Below are positions 45,111 to 53,658 of a DNA stretch of 64,000 nt, piece after piece. Origin of the DNA: Helicobacter pylori. GTDB taxonomy: Bacteria; Campylobacterota; Campylobacteria; Campylobacterales; Helicobacteraceae. The notes under the pieces were generated by a model. The model was not told the origin of the DNA and did no database searches. It was given only the letters and a program-made list of their open reading frames with translations. The stretch lies in NCBI RefSeq assembly GCF_001653455.1, contig NZ_CP011486.1:992001-1056000 (forward strand), in the 5' to 3' direction. The translations under genes and the position numbers were made by a program. Position 1 is the first letter of the stretch. Each line of letters opens with the position of its first letter.

Positions 45111-46478
45111 ATGGCTAAAGAACATAAAAAGGTGGAAAAAAAAGAGCTTTCACGCATTTTGATCGCTAACAGAGGCGAGATCGCTTTAAGAGCGATCCAA
45201 ACCATTCAAGAAATGGGGAAAGAATCCATAGCGATTTATTCAATCGCTGATAAGGACGCCCACTATCTCAATACGGCTAACGCTAAAGTGTGCATAGGGG
45301 GGGCAAAATCCAGTGAAAGTTATTTGAATATCCCGGCCATTATTAGCGCGGCGGAATTGTTTGAAGCGGATGCGATTTTCCCTGGGTATGGGTTTTTGAG
45401 TGAAAATCAGAATTTTGTAGAGATTTGCTCGCACCATTCTTTGGAATTTATTGGCCCGAGCGCAAAAGTGATGGCTTTAATGAGCGATAAATCTAAAGCC
45501 AAAAGCGTGATGAAAGAAGCCGGCATGCCTGTGATTGAGGGCAGTGATGGGCTGCTTAAAAGCTATCAAGAAGCCGAAGAAATCGCTGATAAAATCGGCT
45601 ATCCTGTCATCATTAAAGCAGCCGCTGGTGGGGGTGGGAGAGGCATGCGTGTCGTGGAAAATAAATCCAAGTTAAAAAATCTCTATTTGGCCGCAGAAAC
45701 AGAAGCTTTGAGCGCATTTGGCGATGGGAGCGTGTATTTAGAAAAATTCATCAACAAGCCCAAGCACATTGAAGTCCAAATTTTAGCCGATAAGCATGGC
45801 AATGTCATTCATGTGGGTGAAAGGGATTGCTCCGTGCAAAGACGCCAACAAAAGCTCATTGAAGAAACCCCGGCGGTGGTTTTAGAAGAAAGCGTCCGTA
45901 AGCGTTTGCTAGAAACAGCGATCAAGGCCGCTAAACACATCGGCTATGTGGGGGCTGGGACTTTTGAATTTTTGCTTGATTCTAACATGAAAGATTTTTA
46001 TTTCATGGAGATGAACACCCGCTTGCAAGTGGAACACACCATTAGTGAAATGGTGAGCGGGTTAAACCTCATTGAGTGGATGATTAGAATCGCTCAAGGC
46101 GAAGAATTGCCCAAGCAAGAAAGCTTTTCTCTCAAAGGGCATGCGATAGAATGCCGCATCACTGCAGAAGATCCTAAAAAATTCTACCCAAGCCCGGGTA
46201 AAATCACTGAATGGATCGCTCCTGGTGGGGTGAATGTGCGCCTTGATTCGCATGCTCATGCCAATTATGTCGTGCCTACGCATTATGATTCTATGATTGG
46301 CAAGCTCATTGTGTGGGGTGAAAACAGAGAAAGAGCGATCGCTAAAATGAAAAGGGCTTTGAAAGAATTTAAAGTAGAAGGCATTAAAACGACCATTCCT
46401 TTTCATATTGAAATGCTTGAAAATGCAGATTTCAGGCAAGCAAAAATCCACACGAAGTATTTAGAAGAAAATTTTTAA
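45111..46478 (+). CDS. accC: Biotin carboxylase subunit of acetyl-CoA carboxylase
   Basis: 455 residues, the ATP-grasp enzyme that carboxylates biotin on AccB. Motifs: RILIANRGEIALRAIQT at the N-terminus, the glycine-rich ATP loop IKAAAGGGGRGMRVV near 170, GERDCSVQRRQQKLIEETP near 240, and FMEMNTRLQVEHTISEMVSG near 295. An N-terminal extension (MAKEHKKVEKKELS) precedes the core. It forms an operon with accB. Confidence 0.97.
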   Translation: MAKEHKKVEKKELSRILIANRGEIALRAIQTIQEMGKESIAIYSIADKDAHYLNTANAKVCIGGAKSSESYLNIPAIISAAELFEADAIFPGYGFLSENQNFVEICSHHSLEFIGPSAKVMALMSDKSKAKSVMKEAGMPVIEGSDGLLKSYQEAEEIADKIGYPVIIKAAAGGGGRGMRVVENKSKLKNLYLAAETEALSAFGDGSVYLEKFINKPKHIEVQILADKHGNVIHVGERDCSVQRRQQKLIEETPAVVLEESVRKRLLETAIKAAKHIGYVGAGTFEFLLDSNMKDFYFMEMNTRLQVEHTISEMVSGLNLIEWMIRIAQGEELPKQESFSLKGHAIECRITAEDPKKFYPSPGKITEWIAPGGVNVRLDSHAHANYVVPTHYDSMIGKLIVWGENRERAIAKMKRALKEFKVEGIKTTIPFHIEMLENADFRQAKIHTKYLEENF

Positions 46479-46568
46479 GTTTTAAGGATTTTCTTAAGCA
46501 TGGTTTGAGGGTTTTAAACGATCAGAAAATCGGCGTTAAGTTTTGTAGTTTTGTAGTAAAATTTTTTC

Positions 46569-47531
46569 ATGCAAACCTTGTTTAAAGAAATTACCCCTAA
46601 ACGCTATGCCAATGGCAATGAAATGAAAGAAAATTCTAGCAATGTTCTAGATCAATATTTCACCAAACCTAGCGTGGCTTCAAAATGCTTTCAAAAAGCT
46701 TGTGAAGTTATTAAAAAATACGAAAAGCTAGATGACTTTATTTTTCTAGAGCCCAGTGCAGGCGATGGGGTGTTTTATGACTTGTTCCCTAAAAATAGAC
46801 GCATTGGTATAGATATTGAACCTAAAAGAGATGGATTTATTCAATGCGATTTTTTAAATTATGAATTGCCCGCGCATCAAAAAATAATTTGCTTGGGCAA
46901 CCCTCCTTTTGGGCATCGTGGGGTTATGGCATTAGAATTTATCAACCATGCTAGAAATTGTGATTTTGTGTGTTTTATCCTGCCCATGTTTTTTGAAAGT
47001 CAAGGAAAAGGCTCTATTAAGTATCGTGTGAAAAGCTTGAATCTGCTTTATAGCGAACGCTTAGAAAAAAATGCATTTATAGATTTTAAAAATAAAGAAG
47101 TGGATGTGCATTGCGTGTTTCAAATTTGGAGCAAAAAATATCAAAATAAAAAAAGTGAATTTTCTTGGTATAAGAATCGCCATAAAGAACCCTTTAGCGA
47201 ATATATCAAAGTTTTCACGGTTTCATTGGCTAAAAACAGAGAATGCGGTAAAGAGTGGATTTTTAATCAAAAAGCGTCTTTTTACATTTCATCAACTTTT
47301 TATAAAAGCACGCAAATTGTAGAGAACTTTGAAGAAGTTAAGTATCAATCTGGTATTGCTGTGGTATTTACTAGCGCTAACGAGATTTTAAACGCTAAGT
47401 TAAAAAAACTATTCCAAGAAATTGATTGGACAAAATACGCGAGTTTAGCGACTAATTCTTGCTATCATTTAGGCAAAAGCCATATTTTTCAAGCCCTACA
47501 CGATCATTTGGATAATTTAAAGGATAATTGA
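46569..47531 (+). CDS. DNA adenine-type methyltransferase of a restriction-modification pair
   Basis: 320 residues. Motif X is at DQYFTKPSVASKC (28-40), motif I at FLEPSAGDGVFYDLF (59-73), motif II at the acidic Asp 82 (GIDIEP), and motif IV at LGNPPFGHRG (109-118). The I-then-IV order with a C-terminal remainder of about 190 residues (likely the target-recognition region) suggests the gamma class of N6-adenine enzymes. The recognition site cannot be read. A weak TAAAAT box precedes it; no good ribosome site is visible, and MKENSSN at 46623 is an alternative start. The stop overlaps the next start by one base (TGATG). It corresponds to the HP0369/HP0368 region by position. Confidence 0.82.
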   Translation: MQTLFKEITPKRYANGNEMKENSSNVLDQYFTKPSVASKCFQKACEVIKKYEKLDDFIFLEPSAGDGVFYDLFPKNRRIGIDIEPKRDGFIQCDFLNYELPAHQKIICLGNPPFGHRGVMALEFINHARNCDFVCFILPMFFESQGKGSIKYRVKSLNLLYSERLEKNAFIDFKNKEVDVHCVFQIWSKKYQNKKSEFSWYKNRHKEPFSEYIKVFTVSLAKNRECGKEWIFNQKASFYISSTFYKSTQIVENFEEVKYQSGIAVVFTSANEILNAKLKKLFQEIDWTKYASLATNSCYHLGKSHIFQALHDHLDNLKDN

Positions 47532-48079
47532 TGGACTTAGAACAAACTTTTTTAAAAATTATTGAAAAAAAACATAAAGAATTGAATTTAGGGCAAGATT
47601 ACAACGCTATTTTTTCAAAAATTAGAGATTTTGAAGCCAACGCTATAGGGCAGATTGGCGAAGAATTTTTAAAAAGCGTGCTTAACGCTATAGACGAAGT
47701 GATCAATGATGGCATTATTCATGATGAATACGATATTACGACAAAAAGCGGCGTGTCTTTTGAAGTTAAAACCGCACGAAAAGGCAGAGCTAACAACACT
47801 TTTCAATTCAATGGCATAAACCCACGATACAATTATGATTTTTTGATTGGCTTAGGAGTGTGCGAGAACAAATTGCTTTATAGAGTTTTTAAAAAAGATG
47901 AAATCCATTACATTCATAAAGAAAGAAAATACTTCATGAAACAAAATGAATTTAAAAAGCAATTAGTGTCAATGAATCCTGATAATCAAGTCAATTATAA
48001 GCTCACTCTCCATCTTAAAGAATTGGAAGAAATTGCAAATCTCATCAAAGAATTAGAAAGGATTTTAGAGTTAGATTAA
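47531..48079 (+). CDS. Candidate PD-(D/E)XK restriction endonuclease partner
   Basis: 182 residues. An acidic residue in GQIGEEFLKSVL (Glu44/45) is followed by Asp68 in EYDITTKSG, the core Glu78-Val-Lys80 in SFEVKTARKGR, and Gln92 in TFQFNGI. Glu, Asp, ExK and Gln in this order are the layout of PD-(D/E)XK nucleases. The one-base overlap with the methyltransferase gene indicates translational coupling, which fits a cognate endonuclease. There is no membrane segment and no second domain. I do not recognise a named enzyme; activity is inferred. The start ATG at 47531 is preferred to a TTG one codon earlier. Confidence 0.7.
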   Translation: MDLEQTFLKIIEKKHKELNLGQDYNAIFSKIRDFEANAIGQIGEEFLKSVLNAIDEVINDGIIHDEYDITTKSGVSFEVKTARKGRANNTFQFNGINPRYNYDFLIGLGVCENKLLYRVFKKDEIHYIHKERKYFMKQNEFKKQLVSMNPDNQVNYKLTLHLKELEEIANLIKELERILELD

Positions 48080-48117
48080 TATTTTTAGATAAGATTAAGT
48101 AAATTATAATGTTTATA

Positions 48118-48131
48118 GGAATAGAGTTTGC
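48118..48131 (+). promoter_or_regulatory. Sigma-54 (RpoN)-type promoter
   Basis: GG at 48118-48119 and GC at 48130-48131 are separated by exactly 10 nt, within AGGAATAGAGTTTGCT. The -12 element is a full TTGCT. Transcription would start near 48143, about 30 nt before the ATG at 48173. RpoN drives mid-class flagellar genes in H. pylori. Confidence 0.6.
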
Positions 48132-48172
48132 TTGTCTTATCTTTAAGAAAATCAAATGAAGTGGAGGATAGG

Positions 48173-48778
48173 ATGCCTAAGATTTCAAATAATTATAACC
48201 CGTCTTTGATGATGAAAGATTACCATACCCAAAGGGTTAGTTCGCACACAAGAAAAGAAGAAAATAAGGAAATTCAAAACCTTTCAGAGAATGATGAAAA
48301 AATCAAATTAGCCAAACAAGCTAAGCAGGACAACCTAGCTATAGGGAATTTAGAAAGCCGTCTTAAAAGCTTAAAAAGCATGGATAAAGACGCTAAAGAA
48401 CTGATGAGTATTTCTAAGGCTTACGCTCATAACAATGAAAAAGATCAAAACGATTTCAAGCATTTTAAAAATCGTTTGGATAAGGCGATTGATGCTTTCA
48501 ATCAAAATTTAGGCAATGATGCGGCCAGCTTGAAACTCCCTAGCAATATTGATATTGACGACCCTAAGGCTTTGGAAAAATTTTCAAAATCGTTAGAAAG
48601 TGAGAAAGAAAACATCCAAAATTCTTTGCACCAGTGGAAAAAACAGCTCGCTGAAACCAACCACTTGAACAAGGAATACAACACCCTAGACAGGACAAGA
48701 TTGAACGCTCAAAAATTCCAAGATGTCCATGACACAAGCAAGATCACGCCATCTCGCTTGCAAGATTTGCTCGCTTGA
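48173..48778 (+). CDS. Helical/coiled-coil protein of unknown function upstream of pseC (HP0367-like)
   Basis: 201 residues from ATG 48173, chosen for the strong GTGGAGG site 6-12 nt upstream. An in-frame start at 48128 would sit inside the promoter. The protein is hydrophilic, rich in Lys, Asn, Asp and Leu, with helices throughout (LAIGNLESRLKSLKSMDKDA; FKHFKNRLDKAIDAFNQ) and no signal or membrane segment. I recognise no domain. Its sigma-54-like promoter and its 4-nt overlap with pseC suggest a flagellum-linked role, perhaps a chaperone or assembly factor. That is inference. Confidence 0.7.
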   Translation: MPKISNNYNPSLMMKDYHTQRVSSHTRKEENKEIQNLSENDEKIKLAKQAKQDNLAIGNLESRLKSLKSMDKDAKELMSISKAYAHNNEKDQNDFKHFKNRLDKAIDAFNQNLGNDAASLKLPSNIDIDDPKALEKFSKSLESEKENIQNSLHQWKKQLAETNHLNKEYNTLDRTRLNAQKFQDVHDTSKITPSRLQDLLA

Positions 48779-49905
48779 AACCATTTGCTTATAGCGAGCC
48801 TTGTTTAGATGAAGAAGATAAAAAGGCTGTTTTAGAAGTTCTAAATTCTAAGCAGCTCACGCAAGGCAAGTATTCTCTTTTATTTGAAGAGGCTTTGTGC
48901 GAGTTTTTGGGCGTTAGGCATGCGTTAGCGTTTAATAGCGCGACTTCAGCCCTTTTAGCTCTTTATAGGAATTTTAGCGATTTTAGTGCTGACTATAATG
49001 AAATAATCACCACCCCTATAAGCTTTGTAGCGACGGCGAACATGCTTTTAGAGAGCGGTTATACACCTATATTTGCTGGAGTCAAAAACGATGGCAATAT
49101 AGATGAAATGGCTTTAGAAAAGCTTATCACTAAAAAAACTAAAGCCATTGTGAGCGTGGATTATGCCGGTAAAAGCGTGGAAGTAGAAAGCATTCAAAAA
49201 CTTTGCAAAAAGCATTCTTTGAGTTTCCTTTCTGACAGCTCGCATGCTTTAGGGAGCGAGTATTGCAATAAAAAAGTAGGGAATTTTGCGTTAGCGAGCG
49301 TGTTTAGTTTCCATGCCATTAAGCCTATCACCACGGCTGAAGGGGGAGCGGTCGTTACTAACGATAGCGAATTATATGAAAAAATGAAATTGTTTCGCTC
49401 TCATGGCATGCTTAAAAAAGATTTTTTTGAAGGCGAAGTCAAGAGCGTGGGGTATAATTTCCGTTTGAATGAAATCCAGAGCGCTTTGGGTTTGAGCCAG
49501 CTTAAAAAAGCCTCTCTTTTGATGCAAAAAAGAGAAGAAATCGCTCTAGTTTATGACAGGATTTTTAAAGACAACCCTTATTTCACCCCCTTGCACCTTT
49601 CTTTAAAACATAAAAGCTCCAACCACCTTTATCCTATTTTAATCCATCAAAAATTTTTTACCAATAAAAGAGCCATTTTAGAACATTTGCACAAGCTTGG
49701 TATTTTAGCCCAAGTGCATTACAAGCCCATTTATCAATACCAGTTATACCAACAGCTTTTTAACACCGCTCCTTTAAAAAGTGCAGAGGATTTTTATGGC
49801 GCTGAAATTTCCTTGCCTTGCCATGCGAATTTAAATTTAGAGAACGCAAAAAACATCGCTCATGGCGTTTTAAAGACATTTGAGGGTTTTAATAAACCAG
49901 ATTAA
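48775..49905 (+). CDS. pseC: UDP-4-amino-4,6-dideoxy-N-acetyl-beta-L-altrosamine transaminase
   Basis: 376 residues, a DegT/DnrJ-type PLP aminotransferase. It acts in synthesis of pseudaminic acid, the sugar on H. pylori flagellins needed for filament assembly. The PLP lysine is in FHAIKPITTAEGGAVVTN near 183. Conserved segments include SCHALGSEYC-like LSDSSHALGSEY and GYNFRLNEIQSALGL. The start is TTG at 48775, overlapping the stop of the upstream gene by 3 nt. Likely controlled by the sigma-54-type promoter ahead of that gene. Confidence 0.93.
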   Translation: MKPFAYSEPCLDEEDKKAVLEVLNSKQLTQGKYSLLFEEALCEFLGVRHALAFNSATSALLALYRNFSDFSADYNEIITTPISFVATANMLLESGYTPIFAGVKNDGNIDEMALEKLITKKTKAIVSVDYAGKSVEVESIQKLCKKHSLSFLSDSSHALGSEYCNKKVGNFALASVFSFHAIKPITTAEGGAVVTNDSELYEKMKLFRSHGMLKKDFFEGEVKSVGYNFRLNEIQSALGLSQLKKASLLMQKREEIALVYDRIFKDNPYFTPLHLSLKHKSSNHLYPILIHQKFFTNKRAILEHLHKLGILAQVHYKPIYQYQLYQQLFNTAPLKSAEDFYGAEISLPCHANLNLENAKNIAHGVLKTFEGFNKPD

Positions 49906-49931
49906 ATAAGCAATAAAACAGCAGATAATAA

Positions 49932-50016
49932 TGGTGCGGAAGAAAGGAATCGAACCTTCATGCCTTGCGGCGCTAGATCCTAAGTCTAGTGCGTCTACCA
50001 ATTTCGCCACTTCCGC
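49932..50016 (-). tRNA. tRNA-Leu (anticodon UAG)
   Basis: Minus-strand class II tRNA of 85 nt. The acceptor GCGGAAG pairs with CTTCCGC-type sequence, the anticodon loop CTTAGGA carries TAG, a long variable arm is present, the T-loop is GGTTCGATTCC and CCA is encoded. It lies in the pseC-nrdB spacer, opposite to both. Confidence 0.94.
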
Positions 50017-50206
50017 GCAACCATTACATGCAAGAACAGACAATAAAGAAGCGATATTCTAGTCTTTTAATCCTTTAAAAATACTGAAAAAATTGGAGTT
50101 TTTTAAAATTTGGAGTTTTTGCCGGCTTTAGGGAGTTTTAAATTCTTTTAAGGTATTCTAACGAGACTATATCATTAGATAGTTTTAAGGAAAATTAAGG
50201 AACCAA

Positions 50207-51232
50207 ATGGAAGTTTCACGCAAGAAAATTTACAACCCCGATTCTACAGAAAGTGTGAATGAAAGAAAGATTTTTGGGGGCAATCCTACAAGCATGTTTG
50301 ATTTGAACAAGATCAAATATCAATGGGCGGATCATTTATGGAAAACGATGCTCGCTAACACTTGGTTTGCTGAAGAAGTGAGCATGAATGATGATAAAAG
50401 GGATTATTTAAAATTAAGCGCAGAAGAAAAGATCGGCTATGACAGAGCTTTAGCGCAACTCATCTTTATGGATAGCTTGCAAACCAATAATTTAATTGAC
50501 AATGTCAATCCCTTTATCACCAGTCCCGAAATCAATTTGTGTTTGGTGCGTCAAGCTTATGAAGAAGCCTTGCACAGCCATGCGTATGCGGTGATGGTAG
50601 AAAGCATAAGCGCTAATACCGAAGAGATTTATGACATGTGGCGTAATGACATGCAATTAAAAAGCAAGAACGATTATATCGCGCAGGTGTATATGGAATT
50701 AGCCAAAAACCCCACAGAAAAAAACATCCTCAAAGCGCTTTTTGCAAATCAAATTTTAGAGGGGATTTATTTTTATAGCGGGTTTAGCTATTTTTACACT
50801 TTAGCTAGGAGCGGTAAAATGCTCGGATCGGCGCAAATGATTCGTTTTATCCAAAGAGATGAGGTAACGCACTTGATTTTATTCCAAAACATGATCAACG
50901 CTTTAAGGAATGAAAGAGCGGATTTATTCACGCCGCAATTGATTGATGAAGTCATAGAAATGTTTAAAAAAGCGGTAGAAATTGAAGCCTCATGGGGGGA
51001 TTATATCACGCAAGGCAAGATTTTAGGGCTTACTTCAAGCTTGATTGAGCAATACATCCAGTTTTTAGCGGATAGCCGTTTGAGTAAGGTGGGTATCGCT
51101 AAAATTTATGGCGTCCAACACCCCATTAAATGGGTAGAGAGCTTTTCAAGTTTCAATGAGCAACGATCCAATTTCTTTGAAGCTAGGGTGAGCAATTACG
51201 CTAAAGGGAGCGTGAGTTTTGATGATTTTTAA
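50207..51232 (+). CDS. nrdB: Class I ribonucleotide reductase, beta subunit
   Basis: 341 residues, providing the di-iron tyrosyl radical for dNTP synthesis. Metal-site segments: [11 protein letters not shown]-, [19 protein letters not shown] near 115-133, and [14 protein letters not shown] near 225. The oxygen-requiring class suits a microaerophile. The alpha subunit is not in the window. The promoter region has an ACTAT/ATAGT inverted repeat at 50166-50183 of unknown meaning. pcm begins 9 nt later. Confidence 0.94.
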   Translation: MEVSRKKIYNPDSTESVNERKIFGGNPTSMFDLNKIKYQWADHLWKTMLANTWFAEEVSMNDDKRDYLKLSAEEKIGYDRALAQLIFMDSLQTNNLIDNVNPFITSPEINLCLVRQAYEEALHSHAYAVMVESISANTEEIYDMWRNDMQLKSKNDYIAQVYMELAKNPTEKNILKALFANQILEGIYFYSGFSYFYTLARSGKMLGSAQMIRFIQRDEVTHLILFQNMINALRNERADLFTPQLIDEVIEMFKKAVEIEASWGDYITQGKILGLTSSLIEQYIQFLADSRLSKVGIAKIYGVQHPIKWVESFSSFNEQRSNFFEARVSNYAKGSVSFDDF

Positions 51233-51241
51233 GGGGTTTGT

Positions 51242-51871
51242 TTGAATAGTATCAAAAACCATTTGATGTGCGAAGAAATCAATAAGCGTTTTCATTTGCA
51301 CCCCAAAGTGAGAGAGGCCATGGAGAACATTGAAAGAGAGGTTTTTGTGCCAGCCCCTTTCAAGCATTTTGCCTACACTTTGAACGCCCTTTCCATGCAA
51401 GCGCAACAATACATTTCTTCGCCCCTAACCGTGGCCAAAATGACGCAATATTTAGAAATTGATCATGTGGATAGCGTGCTAGAAATTGGCTGCGGGAGCG
51501 GCTATCAAGCGGCGGTGCTTTCTCAAATCTTTAGGCGCGTTTTTAGCGTTGAAAGGATTGAAAGCCTATATATAGAAGCGCGTTCGCGCCTTAAAGCGTT
51601 AGGTTTAGATAATGTTCATGTCAAATTTGCTGACGGGAACAAGGGCTGGGAGCAATACGCCCCCTATGATAGGATTTTATTCTCTGCTTGCGCTAAAAAT
51701 ATCCCGCAAGCGCTTGTTGATCAGCTTGAAGAAGGCGGGATTTTAGTTGCGCCCATTCAAGAAAATAACGAGCAAGTGATCAAACGCTTTGTGAAGCAAA
51801 ATAACGCCTTGCGCATCCAAAAAGTGCTAGAAAAATGCTCATTTGTGCCTGTTGTAGATGGGGTGCAATAA
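51242..51871 (+). CDS. pcm: Protein-L-isoaspartate O-methyltransferase
   Basis: 209 residues. It repairs isoaspartyl damage in aged proteins. The SAM motif [18 protein letters not shown] is near 82 and the substrate-pocket sequence [11 protein letters not shown] is near 37, following the start of the family fold. The start is TTG at 51242 with AAGGGG upstream; ATG at 51266 is an alternative eight codons in. It is rightward with nrdB and lptF-like, close-packed. Confidence 0.9.
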   Translation: MNSIKNHLMCEEINKRFHLHPKVREAMENIEREVFVPAPFKHFAYTLNALSMQAQQYISSPLTVAKMTQYLEIDHVDSVLEIGCGSGYQAAVLSQIFRRVFSVERIESLYIEARSRLKALGLDNVHVKFADGNKGWEQYAPYDRILFSACAKNIPQALVDQLEEGGILVAPIQENNEQVIKRFVKQNNALRIQKVLEKCSFVPVVDGVQ

Positions 51872-51890
51872 AGAGTGGGAAAAGATTAAA

Positions 51891-52928
51891 ATGGTTAAGC
51901 ACTATCTTTTCATGGCGGTTTCGCAAGTCTTTTTTTCTTTCTTTTTAGTGCTGTTTTTCATCTCTTCTATCGTGCTTTTAATCAGTATTGCAAGCGTAAC
52001 GCTCGTGATTAAAGTGAGCTTTTTGGATTTAGTGCAACTCTTTTTGTATTCTTTGCCAGGAACGATTTTTTTTATTTTGCCGATCACTTTTTTTGCGGCT
52101 TGCGCTTTGGGGCTTTCAAGGCTTAGCTATGATCATGAACTATTAGTCTTTTTTTCTTTAGGGGTTTCGCCTAAAAAAATGGCTAAAGCGTTTGTGCCAT
52201 TGAGTATTTTGGTGAGCGCGATTTTATTGGTATTTTCGCTCATTTTAATCCCCACTTCCAAGAGCGCTTATTACGGGTTTTTGCGTCAAAAAAAAGACAA
52301 GATTGATATTAACATAAGAGCCGGTGAATTTGGGCAAAAATTAGGCGATTGGCTCGTGTATGTGGATAAAGCTGAAAACAATTCTTATGATAACTTAGTG
52401 CTTTTTTCCAATAAAAGCCTCTCTCAAGAAAGCTTTATTCTGGCTCAAAAAGGCAACATCAACAATAAAAACGGCGTGTTTGAATTGAATTTATACAGCG
52501 GCCATGCGTATTTCACTCAAGGCGATAAAATGCGTAAAATTGATTTTGAAGAATTGCATTTGCGCAACAAGCTCAAATCTTTCAATTCTAATGATGCGGC
52601 TTATTTGCAAGGCACGGATTATTTAGGCTATTGGGAAAAAGCCTTTGGCAAAAATGCTAATAAAAATCAAAAACGCCGTTTTTCTCAAGCGATTTTGGTT
52701 TCCTTATTCCCTTTAGCGAGCGTGTTTTTAATCCCTTTATTTGGTATCGCTAACCCACGATTCAAAACGAATTGGAGTTATTTCTATGTCCTTGGGGCGG
52801 TTGGGATTTATTTTTTAATGGTGCATGTGATTTCTACGGATTTGTTTTTGATGACCTTTTTCTTCCCTTTTATTTGGGCGTTTGCCTCTTATTTATTGTT
52901 TAGAAAATTCATTTTAAAGCGTTATTAA
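51891..52928 (+). CDS. LPS export permease, LptF/LptG family (YjgP/YjgQ)
   Basis: 345 residues. Three N-terminal membrane segments (about 5-28, 44-70, 92-118), a periplasmic beta-jellyroll-like middle, and three C-terminal membrane segments (about 258-343) fit LptF/G. This protein pairs with the LptB ATPase to lift LPS from the inner membrane. Sequence alone does not tell LptF from LptG. The ATG at 51891 is preferred; an upstream in-frame start at 51858 lies inside pcm. truA starts 2 nt after its stop. Confidence 0.85.
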   Translation: MVKHYLFMAVSQVFFSFFLVLFFISSIVLLISIASVTLVIKVSFLDLVQLFLYSLPGTIFFILPITFFAACALGLSRLSYDHELLVFFSLGVSPKKMAKAFVPLSILVSAILLVFSLILIPTSKSAYYGFLRQKKDKIDINIRAGEFGQKLGDWLVYVDKAENNSYDNLVLFSNKSLSQESFILAQKGNINNKNGVFELNLYSGHAYFTQGDKMRKIDFEELHLRNKLKSFNSNDAAYLQGTDYLGYWEKAFGKNANKNQKRRFSQAILVSLFPLASVFLIPLFGIANPRFKTNWSYFYVLGAVGIYFLMVHVISTDLFLMTFFFPFIWAFASYLLFRKFILKRY

Positions 52929-52929
52929 A

Positions 52930-53658
52930 ATGCGTTGTTTTAAGGCTACTATCGCTTATGATGGGGCGTATTTTTCAGGCTATGCCAAACAGCCTAACAA
53001 ACTCGGCGTGCAAGATAAAATTGAAAGCGCTCTCAATTTGCTAGGGATTAAAAGTGCAGTGGTTGCGGCCGGGTGCACGGATAAAGGCGTGCATGCGAAC
53101 AATCAAGTGCTGTCTTTTCACGCTCCAAAACACTGGAATGCTGATAGGTTATTCTCTTATCTAGCCCCTAAACTCGCCCCGCATATTGTCTTAAAAAAAT
53201 TAGAAGAAAAAAATTTCCATGCTCGTTTTGACGCTCAAAAAAGAGCGTATCGCTACCTTTTGACTAAAAGTTTAAAAACGCCTTTTTTAGCGCCTTATAT
53301 CGCTTGCGAGGATTTTGGATCATTAGATTTGTTAAACACCGCTTTAAAGCAATTTATAGGCAAGCATGATTTTTCCATGTTTAAAAAAGAAGGTGGGGCG
53401 GCAACTAATCCTAAACGCACTATTTTTAACGCTTTTGCTTATAAAGCTTCTATCATGGGGCATGAGTGCGTGGTGTTTAACATCGTTGGCGATGCATTTT
53501 TACGCTCTAGCGTGCGCTTGATCATTCAAGCATGCGTTCAATATTCACTAGAAAAAATCACGCTCGCTGCAATTGAAATGCAAATCCATAACATTCAAGC
53601 CACCATAAGAACGCCCATAATGGCTAATGGCTTGTATTTGCACAGGGTGTATTATTGA
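52930..53658 (+). CDS. truA: tRNA pseudouridine(38-40) synthase
   Basis: 242 residues. The catalytic Asp is in AAGCTDKGVHANNQV near 48. The common family form is GRTDAGVHA, so the preceding Arg is Cys here and Ala is Lys, while Asp, Gly-Val-His-Ala are kept. A second conserved part is DFSMFKKEGG near 150 and DAFLRSSVRLI near 195. It overlaps the end of galE by 7 nt in convergent orientation. Confidence 0.92.
   Translation: MRCFKATIAYDGAYFSGYAKQPNKLGVQDKIESALNLLGIKSAVVAAGCTDKGVHANNQVLSFHAPKHWNADRLFSYLAPKLAPHIVLKKLEEKNFHARFDAQKRAYRYLLTKSLKTPFLAPYIACEDFGSLDLLNTALKQFIGKHDFSMFKKEGGAATNPKRTIFNAFAYKASIMGHECVVFNIVGDAFLRSSVRLIIQACVQYSLEKITLAAIEMQIHNIQATIRTPIMANGLYLHRVYY

Noticed and set aside
48128-48172. 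A start at 48128 for the gene upstream of pseC
   Set aside because: It would lie in the sigma-54-type promoter, before the predicted RNA start, and has no ribosome site; 48173 has a strong one.
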